Shown: positions 26,412-34,476 of the stretch, piece by piece
Numbering within the stretch: the stretch's first letter is position 1
How the letters are laid out: each line of letters starts with the position of its first letter
Assembly (NCBI RefSeq): GCF_010894455.1
Contig: NZ_JAAIXY010000011.1
Coordinates: 310,001 to 374,000, forward strand
Origin: Myxococcus eversor
GTDB lineage: Bacteria; Myxococcota; Myxococcia; Myxococcales; Myxococcaceae
DNA length: 64,000 bases
Reading direction: 5' to 3'
Position numbers and translations under genes: made by a program
Notes under the pieces: model-generated
The model's input: the letters and a program-made list of their open reading frames with translations, nothing else
The model's database searches: none
What the model was told of the DNA's origin: nothing

Positions 26412-27271
26412 CAGTCGTCCTCCACCTGAATGACCACCGCGTCGGGAAAGTCGGAGAGTCCCCTCGGCCTCGGAGTCGGGGCCGGGGTGGGAGCACGAGG
26501 CTCCGTGAGCTGCAACATCGCGAGCAACCGGTCCACCTCGGCGGCGGGAGTCGCCCACACCTGGGAAGGCGTCCACCCCAGGGCACGACAGAGCTTCAAC
26601 GTCACTTCAGCGAGGACGCGGGACTCCTTGTCGGAGGCGCGCAGGGTGCGGTCTTCATCGCGCTCGTCCCCCGCGTTGAGCGCGACCACGGCCTCCAGCA
26701 GCGCGGCGGTGCTCGCGCCATCCAGCGTCTCCAGTGGCGCCGAGGGAATCCGCTCCACGACGGACACGGCGAGCATCGAGCGCAGGTAGCGCTCCAGGCT
26801 CAGCTCCTTCGAACCATCTGGCTGTGCGGTGAGGCTGTCCTCGAGCGCCCGGGAGCGCTCGGAGAAGGTCCAGGGCCGCAGCCGGGCACGCACGTCACCC
26901 GCCCGCACCCAACCCGGCGGCGGCGCCTGGGTGGAAGGCTCCTTCGCCCCACCCACGGCCCACCACAGCGCGAGCGGTGCCAGCTCCGCGTGGAGCGACT
27001 CCGGCACCCCCGAGTCCCGCAGCACATCGAAGGCGAAGCCCTCGGTATCGAAGGCCAGGCCCGCGCCATCCAGCCGCGCGTGCAGGTCGAGCGCCCGCAG
27101 GTGCGCCTCGAAGCTCCACGGATGGAGTGCGAGACGCTCGCCGGTGGAGCACTCCACCTCCAGCGCCCCGGAGCTGACTCCGGGGTGGAGGTGGAAGGTC
27201 CGGCCGTCGATCTCCAGGGAGATCGGCGCCGCACCGGACTCCGTGCTTGAGCTGGCGGGCGCCTCCCTCAC
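26411..27271 (-). CDS. Probable tail assembly chaperone-like protein
   Basis: 286-aa protein located directly after the tube gene, where contractile phages encode tail assembly chaperones. The N-terminal part is beta-rich (ISLEIDGRTFHLHPGV; STGERLALHPWSFEAHL). The C-terminal 100 residues are helical and contain VTLKLCRALGWTPSQVWATP, similar to the short helical motif of phage gpG-like/DUF6760 proteins. Ends with a Pro-rich tail. The stop overlaps the start of the next gene (TGATG). Function rests on position plus weak motif similarity. Confidence 0.6.
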   Translation of the reverse strand: MREAPASSSTESGAAPISLEIDGRTFHLHPGVSSGALEVECSTGERLALHPWSFEAHLRALDLHARLDGAGLAFDTEGFAFDVLRDSGVPESLHAELAPLALWWAVGGAKEPSTQAPPPGWVRAGDVRARLRPWTFSERSRALEDSLTAQPDGSKELSLERYLRSMLAVSVVERIPSAPLETLDGASTAALLEAVVALNAGDERDEDRTLRASDKESRVLAEVTLKLCRALGWTPSQVWATPAAEVDRLLAMLQLTEPRAPTPAPTPRPRGLSDFPDAVVIQVEDD

Positions 27272-27274
27272 GGC

Positions 27275-27664
27275 CTACTCCTCGCGGATGCGCGTCGCCG
27301 TGAAGGCGTACGTCGTGGCGGCGCTGCCGTGTGCGTCCATCTGGAACGACTTGCCCTCGACGAAGCAGTCGTCGAAGGACAGGGTGCGCGTGTCGTCCGT
27401 GCCCTCGGTGCGCTTGAGGTTCGCCACGAGCTGGAACTTGCCGCGCTCGGAGAGCAGGGTGTCCAGCTTCACGGCCGCGGAGCGGATGACCAGCTCACCG
27501 ATGACGGTGCGCAGGCCGAAGATGACGTCGACGCGCTCGTTGGAACCGATGGCGCGGATGTCCTCGCGCTCGGTGACCACTCGGAATGCGATGGATTGGA
27601 GGCCGTCCACGGCCTCTCCGTCGACGAGGATGCTGCTACGGTTGGCAGAGAATACCGTTGGCAT
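27275..27664 (-). CDS. Tail tube protein
   Basis: 129-aa beta-rich protein immediately downstream of the sheath gene, which is the invariant place of the tube subunit. It starts MPTVFSANRSSILVDGEAVD, followed by strands such as GLRTVIGELVIRSAAVKLDT and ends in SAATTYAFTATRIRE. This is like the single-barrel tube proteins of Mu/XkdM type, which polymerise as stacked hexamers to form the inner channel. 15 bp from the sheath stop codon. Confidence 0.75.
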   Translation of the reverse strand: MPTVFSANRSSILVDGEAVDGLQSIAFRVVTEREDIRAIGSNERVDVIFGLRTVIGELVIRSAAVKLDTLLSERGKFQLVANLKRTEGTDDTRTLSFDDCFVEGKSFQMDAHGSAATTYAFTATRIREE

Positions 27665-27679
27665 CGGTGCGTTCCTTCA

Positions 27680-29050
27680 TCAGACCTGGACCGTGATGGT
27701 CGCGTAGATGTAGTCGATGGCGCGCACGGGTCTGACGGCCATGTTGACCCTGACGATTCCGAGCGCGAAGTCCGCCTGCGAGGAATAGACCTCCACCTTG
27801 AAGGCGGGATCCTTCCCGTCGGTGGAGGGGACGATGGCGCCGTCCTTCTGCATCTGCACCAGCGCCTCCACCAGCTTCTGCTTCAGGGCACTGCGCCCGT
27901 CGGCGTTGTTGAGCAACCCGATGAACAGGTCACCCACCATCTTCAGCGTGCGCACCGCGCGGTCCGCCACGCGGCGGACGTTGATCTGGTCGCCGTCCGT
28001 CGTCAGGCCGCGCACCACGATGGTGCCCCGGCCGCGCTCCGTGACGACGGGGACCGTGAAGGCACGCAACAGCGCCTTCTGGTCCTCCACGCTCACCAGC
28101 GTCTCGTTCAGGCCGGAGACGCGCTTGAACGTGGGCGACTGGTGCGGCGCCAGGCTTCCCACCAGGCCGGCGACCGCGCCCACCGTGCCGTGGGGCGCGA
28201 CGAGCACGAACCTGTCGCTGACCAGGTTGGAGGCGAGCTGGGCGTTCTCCACCAGCGTCCCGGCGGGCGGGACCTGCCCGAAGCCGAGCCGGCCCTTGCT
28301 CTCGCCGCTCAGCGTGTTGCAGTGGCTGATGACGTCGCCGTAGATGCGCGTCAGCTTGGCCCGGTCGGAGAAGTCCTGCACCGCCGCGAGCACCAGGTCC
28401 ACGTCCGGCTGGTCCTTCAGGCGCCCCAGCGCGGTGGCATAGTCGTCCGGCGTGGCGTCCTTGCCCGTGGCGAGCGTGTACGTGCCCGCGGTGGGCCAGC
28501 CCACGCCCTTCGTGGTGTCCACCTTGATGAACGACGAGGTGTCCAGCGTCGACGTCAGCGACGCCGAGTTGACGTTGCGCAGCACCTCCACCGAACCGCT
28601 GGCGGGGTGGGTGACCTCCACGTCGAACGAAACCGTCAGGTCGATGTTGTTCCGGTAGGTGACCTTCAGCGTGATTCCGTTGGCCCACAGGCCCGGAGCT
28701 CTCGCGATGAACGTGGCGCCGAACTTGTCGCCAACGTGCCCCGGCGGATACTTGCTGTTGTCGGCCGCGACGGCGATCGACGCGACAGCACCGGCCGTGG
28801 CGGGCAGGGGCGAAATCACCAGCTCGGAGACGCCATTGTCCAACGCCTGGCGCGCCTCCGGGAGGCTGTAGGCGCTCGCGCGTCCGGCCACCTCCAGGAA
28901 GCGAGACCAGCTGCTGGCGCGGACGACCGTGCCGTTGGCTGACTCCAAGAAGCCTGTGATTCCAAGAACCCCAGACGGTGCAAGCTGTTGGGGCAACACT
29001 TCCTTGACGACCGTGACCTGGACACCAGGAATGATGAGACCTGTGGCCAT
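27680..29050 (-). CDS. Contractile tail sheath protein
   Basis: 456-aa phage tail sheath-type protein. The start MATGLIIPGVQVTVVKEVLP shows the typical PGVYV-like sheath N-terminus; the central part has VDLVLAAVQDFSDRAKLTRI and SDRFVLVAPHG; the C-terminal domain that interlocks the rings includes RGRGTIVVRGLTTDGDQINV and a terminal VRPVRAIDYIYATITV. ATG 29050 has GGGGAG at the right distance. It is the first gene of the operon. Sheath contraction would drive the tube and spike through a target envelope. Confidence 0.92.
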   Translation of the reverse strand: MATGLIIPGVQVTVVKEVLPQQLAPSGVLGITGFLESANGTVVRASSWSRFLEVAGRASAYSLPEARQALDNGVSELVISPLPATAGAVASIAVAADNSKYPPGHVGDKFGATFIARAPGLWANGITLKVTYRNNIDLTVSFDVEVTHPASGSVEVLRNVNSASLTSTLDTSSFIKVDTTKGVGWPTAGTYTLATGKDATPDDYATALGRLKDQPDVDLVLAAVQDFSDRAKLTRIYGDVISHCNTLSGESKGRLGFGQVPPAGTLVENAQLASNLVSDRFVLVAPHGTVGAVAGLVGSLAPHQSPTFKRVSGLNETLVSVEDQKALLRAFTVPVVTERGRGTIVVRGLTTDGDQINVRRVADRAVRTLKMVGDLFIGLLNNADGRSALKQKLVEALVQMQKDGAIVPSTDGKDPAFKVEVYSSQADFALGIVRVNMAVRPVRAIDYIYATITVQV

Positions 29051-29061
29051 ACGCTCCCCGA

Positions 29062-29077
29062 CCCTCGCATGCGAGGG
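29062..29077. promoter_or_regulatory. 16-bp palindrome in the sheath leader
   Basis: The perfect palindrome CCCTCGCATGCGAGGG lies a few bases upstream of the sheath ribosome binding site. In RNA it can form a hairpin next to the Shine-Dalgarno; in DNA it could be an operator. Which role it has, if any, is not known. Confidence 0.5.
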
Positions 29078-29277
29078 GGTCGAAAACCCTGCTCCGGGTG
29101 CAGGTTCCCTGGACCGCGTACCTGGGCTCACGCCCACCCCTGGCGGGGCACGGTCCTATTCATAGACACTGGATTGAGAAAAGCGTGCGCAGGGCCGTGA
29201 CGACACGCTGAATACACTGGCGGCGAGCCAAGACGCCCGCGACACACCAGGAACCGTGACAGACGACTGGGGTTGAA

Positions 29278-29784
29278 TCAGGGATTGGTGGCGGGAATCT
29301 GCACACCCGTCTTGCGGAGCGCGGCGATGGTGGCGGCCGCCAGCGTGGAGACCTCGCCGATGATCGCCTTGCCCACGTTGAGCAGCAGGTCGACGATGGC
29401 GACGATGTGCTCGACGCCGGCTCCCACGAAGTCGACGATGATGTTCAGGAACCGCTGCCCCGTCAGCGCCAGGTTCCGCGCGGAGTCCGGCAGCAAGTCC
29501 AACGTGGAGTTCACCAGGTCTCGGCCCGCCTCCAGCACGTCCTTGATGGAGGTGACGACCGCCGGGTCCATCAGCGGCTTGATGAGACCTTCGACTTGTT
29601 TGAGCACCGAGCTCAGCACGTTGCGTACCGGCGTCCAGATGACGGCAATCTTGTCGGTGATGGACTTGAAACCCGTACCGCTCACCGCCAGATACAGTTT
29701 GTACAGCGCCTGTTCGACCTGGATGGCGATGTTGTCAACCGTGGCCAGGGCGTCGGAAACGTTCGTCGCTGCGTCTGCTGCCAT
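29278..29784 (-). CDS. Helical hypothetical protein upstream of the tail operon
   Basis: 168-aa protein composed of long amphipathic helices (ALATVDNIAIQVEQALYKLY; VGAGVEHIVAIVDLLLNVGK) and ending in ALRKTGVQIPATNP. No signal peptide, no family recognised. It has a strong GAGGGGG ribosome binding site and a plausible promoter, and lies 227 bp upstream of the sheath gene on the same strand. In style it resembles the 184-aa helical protein inside the operon. It could be a particle-associated or cargo protein, but nothing in the sequence proves a link. Confidence 0.6.
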   Translation of the reverse strand: MAADAATNVSDALATVDNIAIQVEQALYKLYLAVSGTGFKSITDKIAVIWTPVRNVLSSVLKQVEGLIKPLMDPAVVTSIKDVLEAGRDLVNSTLDLLPDSARNLALTGQRFLNIIVDFVGAGVEHIVAIVDLLLNVGKAIIGEVSTLAAATIAALRKTGVQIPATNP

Positions 29785-29841
29785 GGAATGTCCCCCTCAT
29801 GTGAAAATGAGTGCGCCCATGCGAAACATGAACGCATGCGC

Positions 29842-29871
29842 ACAGTATGTTAGCGAACACACCGGTTTCAA
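29842..29871 (-). promoter_or_regulatory. Candidate sigma-70-like promoter
   Basis: Read on the minus strand, TTGAAA and TACTGT are separated by 18 bp, about 60 nt upstream of the ATG of the 168-aa gene, within a locally AT-richer patch. No experiment supports it; the -10 element is a weak match. Confidence 0.4.
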
Positions 29872-29881
29872 GGGTTTATCA

Positions 29882-29913
29882 GGTAGGGCCCGAAACAGCG
29901 GAATGGCCCTACC
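29882..29913. terminator. Hairpin between the DUF1501 and helical genes
   Basis: A perfect 9-bp stem (29882-29890 with 29905-29913) is located about 110 bp after the DUF1501 stop codon. An alternative overlapping stem (GCCCGAAA with TTTCGGGC) is also possible. No clean U tract is present on the minus strand, so termination is only suggested. Confidence 0.4.
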
Positions 29914-30020
29914 ATTTTCGGGCTGTCATTGTTGACACCGGAGTGAGGTGACGCAGGAGGTCGAGGGGCGCGGGGTGGATGAAGGGGGAAGTGATCCCGC
30001 GCCCCTCTGGAAACGGCCGC

Positions 30021-31562
30021 TCAGGGGTCCGACAGGAGGAACGGAATCCGGTAGGCGCGCGCGGCGGCGGGGAAGCCTCCGGAGGTCGCGGCGGCGACGT
30101 AGTTGGTGAGGTTGGGGAAGGCGTGGTCGCGATCAGCCACGCCGCCCAGTCCCAGCCACGTCGCCAGGGTGAAGCCGTACTGGTCCACGGAGAGTGAAGG
30201 CAACCAGCGGCCCTTGGCGTCGACGGAGTCCGGGTTGCTCGCGGCGCCGGAGGACAGGTCCAGGCTGGGGAAGGTGCCATGGAGCCGGCGGCCCTGGACG
30301 CGATCTCCCAGGACGATGGCGTGGCTGCCCCAGCCGTGGTCGGAGCCCTTGTCTGAGTTCTCCGCCAGCGTCCTCCCGAAGTCGCTCATGGTGAAGAGCG
30401 TGGCCTGGGGAGGATTCACGCCGAAGAGCCCCTCGGTCTTCAAGCGGGTCATCGCTTGCTGGAAGGCGTCCAGCGCGAAGTCGACCTGGAGGAGCAGGGC
30501 GTTCTGCGTGGCCTCCTGGCCCACGTGCGTGTCGAAGCCGCCGAGCCCCACGGAGAACATCTGGCGGCGCACACCCAGGCCTCCGCTCGCGGACGGCGCC
30601 GCGCCGGCGATGAGGTCCCGGACCACCTGGTAGAGCTGCGTGTGCAGCGTCCAGCCCGTCACGCCCTGGGGCGCGGTGAAGAGGCCGTCGATGTGCTCGC
30701 GCGTCGCCAGGGGCAGCGCGTTCCAGGCGGCGTCGCGCGCGGCGGCGCGAGCGGCGGAGAACGTCTGCGCGGTGGTGAAGACGCCGCCGTAGGACGCCTC
30801 CAGCGTGACGTTGTTGTGGAGCGCCACCACGTCCGCGAGCGCCTCCGTGCGCAGGGTGTTGAAGTCCGCGTCGGACGTCTGCTTCATCTCGAGGATTCCC
30901 GAGGAGGACACCATCATCGCCTGGCGCTCGGCGCCCGTGGTGTACAGGGCCTTGCCGCCGAAGGACGTCACCTCCGGGTAGTCGCCGGGGTTGAGCGTGT
31001 GGAGGCGGTCCGCGGTGCGTCCGCCCCAGCCGGTGGCCTTGCCCTCGAGCGCCGCTGGCAGGTCCACGGTGGAGGGGTTGGAGATGCCGCTGGCCCAGGC
31101 GTCCTGCTGGTCGCTGTGGGAGAAGAGGTTGTCGGGCCGGGGGACGGCGCCGCTCTCGTAGTCCGCCTTGCGCATGGGCAGGGTGAGCGGTCCCACGTTG
31201 CAGACGAAGGCCGCGCGCTCCTGCTCGAACAGCGCCTGGAGCTTCTGGAGCGAGGGGTGGAGTCCATACGCGCCCGCCGCCATGTTCACGGGGCTGATGG
31301 GGCGCAGCTCGGCCAGGGGAATGCCGAGCGTGGACCGCGCGTCCAGGTACTGCGCGTGGCCGGTGCTGTCCCGGGGGACGAGGACGTTGTTGGTGTCATT
31401 GCCACCCAGCAGGAAGACACACACCGTCGCGCGGTAGCCGGCATAGCCAGACAGCGTCGCGGCGGCGGCGTTGCCGAGCCAGCCGGGCATGGGGGAGGAG
31501 ACGGCGAGATATCCCAGGCCCAGCGAGGTGCCTCGGAGGAATGTTCGTCGTGAGAAGCTCAT
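30021..31562 (-). CDS. DUF1501 protein with Tat signal
   Basis: 513-aa exported DUF1501 protein. The N-terminus SRRTFLRGTSLGLGYLAVSS is a clear twin-arginine signal. The body has the family hallmarks CVFLLGGNDTNNVLVPRD, HPSLQKLQALFEQERAAFV, NLFSHSDQQDAW and, near the end, FTMSDFGRTLAENSDKGSDH, a region related to the alkaline phosphatase fold. It follows the DUF1800 gene by 3 bp; the two families are commonly paired and probably act together in the periplasm or at the surface, but their biochemical role is unknown. Confidence 0.92.
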   Translation of the reverse strand: MSFSRRTFLRGTSLGLGYLAVSSPMPGWLGNAAAATLSGYAGYRATVCVFLLGGNDTNNVLVPRDSTGHAQYLDARSTLGIPLAELRPISPVNMAAGAYGLHPSLQKLQALFEQERAAFVCNVGPLTLPMRKADYESGAVPRPDNLFSHSDQQDAWASGISNPSTVDLPAALEGKATGWGGRTADRLHTLNPGDYPEVTSFGGKALYTTGAERQAMMVSSSGILEMKQTSDADFNTLRTEALADVVALHNNVTLEASYGGVFTTAQTFSAARAAARDAAWNALPLATREHIDGLFTAPQGVTGWTLHTQLYQVVRDLIAGAAPSASGGLGVRRQMFSVGLGGFDTHVGQEATQNALLLQVDFALDAFQQAMTRLKTEGLFGVNPPQATLFTMSDFGRTLAENSDKGSDHGWGSHAIVLGDRVQGRRLHGTFPSLDLSSGAASNPDSVDAKGRWLPSLSVDQYGFTLATWLGLGGVADRDHAFPNLTNYVAAATSGGFPAAARAYRIPFLLSDP

Positions 31563-31565
31563 GGG

Positions 31566-33236
31566 CTACCTCTGGATCTGGAATTCGGGAGCGAGGGACG
31601 TGAGGTAGACGGCGAGCTTCTTCCTGCGCAGGGTGTCGCCGGCATCGGGGTGGGAGATGGCATTGAGGACGACGTCCCGCAGCTCTGGCGACATGGTGCC
31701 GTGCAGGAAGTAGCGGTTGAGCCACTGCACGGTGTCGCTGGAGCTGATGGGGAGGACGCTCAAGTCGATGAGGACTCCCGCGGTCGCCGTGGCGCCCACG
31801 AAGAGCAGGTCATGTGTCACATTGCCGCGCGCGGTGATGGTGGCGGTGTCCAGGATGGCGAACTCGGGACCGAGCAGGCCGCCACCGCCCGGAGCGGGCG
31901 CGTTGGGCGGGTAGTAGCTGAAGACAGACGGAGGCTGGGGCACGTACTGGCCCATGGACTGGCTCCAGGAGTTCAGCTTCGCGCCGGGGTCCACCGTGCC
32001 CGAAGTGTCGAGCGTTCCCTTCAAGCCCCGGACGAGCGTGGTGACGTGGAGCGCGGGGGAGCGCAGGTGGCCGAACGTCGCCAGTTGCGTGGGGGGCGCC
32101 GTGGGGCCGCGGGCCTCGTCGTGCTGGAGGATTCGACGAATCACCGCGCGCAGGTCACCCCGGGCGCCGCTGCCGTTGTTCTTGAAGATGTTGACCACGT
32201 CCTGGACGTACTCGGGACTGGGGTTGCTGGTGACCAGGTGTTGGATGAGCTGCTTGCAGATGAACGGGGGCAGGTTCGGGTCGTCGAAGACGTTGTCGAG
32301 CGCCTCCTTCAGGTGCTGGCGAGGCGTGCCGTTGGGGGTGGTCCACACGCCCCGGAGCAGCTCCTTCGACGTGCCGTCGTGGTTCACCGCGCAGTCCATC
32401 ATCTGGGCCGCGTACGAAGGCGGATTCGTCCGGCCGACGGTGGGGCAGGTGGGGCCGGCATAGGTCCAACCGGAGAGCGCGTGGGCGAACGCCTGGACCT
32501 GGGCCTCGGTGTACGAGGGCGTCGTGCGGCCCAGGTTGTCGAGAACCGGGGTGCCGTTCTCATTCAGCTTGTGGAGGCCGAGGGTGAAGAGCTGGAGCAT
32601 CTCCCGCGCGTAGTTCTCGTTGGGCTCGATGGGCTGGCCGTTGGGCTTGAAGGCCCGGTTGTTGGCCATGTCCAGGTAGGTGCCCATGGCGGGGTGCAGC
32701 GTCACGTCCTCCATGAGCTGGCGGAAGTTGCCGAACGCGCGCTGGGACAGGAGGTTGAGGTAGCTGGCCATCGCCAGGCGCGGCTCGGGCTCCGGCGTGG
32801 ACATGACATTGGGGATGCCATTCTGGGAGACGACGAGAATCTGGCTCAGCGCGAAGGCGACGCGCAGCCGGAGCTGATCCTGTCCGTTGATGGCGTGGAA
32901 GAAGAACTGCGAGCCCAGGTCATTCGGCGCCAGGCCGTCGAAGGTGGAGCGCGGCGCGGCGATCTGGTCGGTGATGGCCTGACGGATGCCCACCGTCATG
33001 ACGTGCTCGACGGTGTCGATGGGCGGCGTCGGGGCGCCAAAGGCCTGCCGGGGTCCGAAGGTCGCCTGCTCCAGGAACCGCAGGGCGTTGGGCTCGGTGG
33101 GCGTATCGAGTGGCTCGGCGCGTTGCGCCTGCTGTCCTGGTGCGTCGAGGGTGGGGGTGTGGGGTGTGGGTGGGCCCTCGTCGGGTGCGCATGCGGCCAC
33201 GCACACGGCGAGGGTGAGAGTGAGGCGTCGAATCAT
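31566..33236 (-). CDS. DUF1800 lipoprotein
   Basis: 556-aa DUF1800 protein. The ATG at 33236 is chosen because a lipoprotein signal (MIRRLTLTLAVCVAAC) follows; GGAG sits about 10 nt upstream. Family features include RFLEQATFGPRQAFGAP at the start of the mature domain, a long helical region with NENYAREMLQLFTLGLHKLN, and VFSYYPPNAPAPGGG towards the end. It is the first gene of a two-gene operon with the DUF1501 gene. Role unknown; paired families of this kind are exported. Confidence 0.92.
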   Translation of the reverse strand: MIRRLTLTLAVCVAACAPDEGPPTPHTPTLDAPGQQAQRAEPLDTPTEPNALRFLEQATFGPRQAFGAPTPPIDTVEHVMTVGIRQAITDQIAAPRSTFDGLAPNDLGSQFFFHAINGQDQLRLRVAFALSQILVVSQNGIPNVMSTPEPEPRLAMASYLNLLSQRAFGNFRQLMEDVTLHPAMGTYLDMANNRAFKPNGQPIEPNENYAREMLQLFTLGLHKLNENGTPVLDNLGRTTPSYTEAQVQAFAHALSGWTYAGPTCPTVGRTNPPSYAAQMMDCAVNHDGTSKELLRGVWTTPNGTPRQHLKEALDNVFDDPNLPPFICKQLIQHLVTSNPSPEYVQDVVNIFKNNGSGARGDLRAVIRRILQHDEARGPTAPPTQLATFGHLRSPALHVTTLVRGLKGTLDTSGTVDPGAKLNSWSQSMGQYVPQPPSVFSYYPPNAPAPGGGGLLGPEFAILDTATITARGNVTHDLLFVGATATAGVLIDLSVLPISSSDTVQWLNRYFLHGTMSPELRDVVLNAISHPDAGDTLRRKKLAVYLTSLAPEFQIQR

Positions 33237-33767
33237 CCGGAGGTACTCCTTCAGTTGGTTCGCGAAGGGGGAAGAGACTCCCCCAAGGGCCGAAACACTG
33301 AAGTCCGGAAATAGTTGCGCTCCTTGGTGCGAATTCCGGCGCGATTGTGCGGGAGGTCGTGACCCGCATGAAGGTTGAGGAGCACGCCGGCACGGGATGA
33401 GTGGGGAGCGGGAGCAGGGCCCCCCCCCTTTCTCCCCTTCGGTTCTATGTGCGCAGAAACCTGAGAGCGAGGCGCTCAATCCGAGGGCAAAGGTAGGGCG
33501 GTATCCGCCGGGGCGCGCGTGCCTCGCGCAACGCCACCACCCGGTGGCTGTGTCTGGACCTCAAGAGATGAAGGTGCCCGCAGATTGCCTTGTCCTGCGG
33601 AACTCCAGAGCGCGATAGATGCGTGTCTATCATTCTGTGGGCGTGAAATACTTCACCCTCGTCATATGTAATCGCAATACGTGGTTCGCATTGCCAAAGT
33701 CGCCGCGCAATGAGAGGCTTGGTTGGCCGCCAATTCGGGCTGGCTAGCTCATCGGGACGGACTTCTC
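33237..33767. other. Divergent intergenic region, no gene seen
   Basis: 531 bp between the DUF1800 start and the next lipoprotein gene. The right part (about 33600-33720) is clearly AT-richer than the surroundings and probably contains the promoter of the rightward gene. I see no ORF with normal codon use and no RNA gene. Confidence 0.5.
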
Positions 33768-34196
33768 ATGGCAAAGCAATGGATGCGCGCACTGTTCCTG
33801 GTATGCCTCGCAACCGCGTGTGGCGGCGGTGAGTTGAGTGACAATCCAGATGACTTGATAGGACATCGGTCCGATGCCGTTCTCTCTCCTGGGGACCCGC
33901 TCATCGGGACATGGTGCGCCGGCAGTTGGGGATGCATCACGATCTACGCAGACGGCACGGGGAAGATGGTGAGTGGAGGTGACGGCTGCTGGCTCGTTGG
34001 CGACACAAAGTTCACCGGCCTCACCTACAACAGCACAACAGGAACATATACGGGAACACGACGCATGTACGGTACGGGCAGTTGTCCCGGAAGTCCCCCT
34101 CCCGAGAGTGTGGTAATTACAATCAGCTACGACAGCATGGACAGATTCAACGAAGTGACCTCTGGCGGGTTCATGGCGGAGTGGTATCCCTTGTAG
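33768..34196 (+). CDS. Small lipoprotein, lipocalin-like size
   Basis: 142-aa protein with signal MAKQWMRALFLVCLATAC and lipobox TAC at about residues 16-18. The mature part starts Gly/Asp-rich and then shows short beta strands with LIGTWCAGSWGCITIYADGT and ISYDSMDRFNEV, a pattern similar to small lipocalin-like or WG-repeat-type domains, though no family match is claimed. Codon use is less GC-biased than neighbours, and the promoter region is AT-rich, hinting at recent acquisition. Confidence 0.65.
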   Translation: MAKQWMRALFLVCLATACGGGELSDNPDDLIGHRSDAVLSPGDPLIGTWCAGSWGCITIYADGTGKMVSGGDGCWLVGDTKFTGLTYNSTTGTYTGTRRMYGTGSCPGSPPPESVVITISYDSMDRFNEVTSGGFMAEWYPL

Positions 34197-34342
34197 CTCT
34201 TGGCGTAATCAGGTCGCCCAGTTGAATTGGGCGGACTGGGTAGTGTCCCTGATTGAGCCGCATTCGAGTGCAGGTGAAATGAATTCGGGCGAGGTCGTTG
34301 CGAGCCGTCTTCTCATCGGGGCTCGCGGCGGTAGTGAAGGGC

Positions 34343-34374
34343 AAAGAGCCTCTGCGCTTCGGGAGAGGCTCTTT
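34343..34374. terminator. Tandem hairpin, left element
   Basis: A perfect 11-bp stem (34343-34353 with 34364-34374), in the convergent region between the small lipoprotein and MEKHLA genes. The stem ends carry AAA/TTT, giving a short U run on the plus strand, so it can terminate rightward transcription. Confidence 0.6.
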
Positions 34375-34414
34375 GGCGGATGCGCCCTCGGCGAGCGATG
34401 AGGGCGCATCCGCC
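34375..34414. terminator. Tandem hairpin, right element
   Basis: A perfect 15-bp stem (34375-34389 with 34400-34414) with a 10-nt loop directly abuts the left hairpin. It lies 62 bp after the stop of the MEKHLA gene, on the opposite strand, and probably blocks read-through there. Confidence 0.6.
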
Positions 34415-34476
34415 ACGGTCTTCAAGTCGCTGAATGCTGGGGGGGCCTGTTCGGGCCGCGGGACTGCTGGGCTCCT

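Noticed and set aside
12588-29050. Type VI secretion system
   Set aside because: No TssJLM membrane complex, ClpV or Hcp/VgrG-type pair; the sheath, tube and wedge proteins are phage-like.
12588-29784. Complete prophage
   Set aside because: Only tail genes are present; no capsid, portal, terminase, replication, integrase, repressor or lysis gene was seen on either side.
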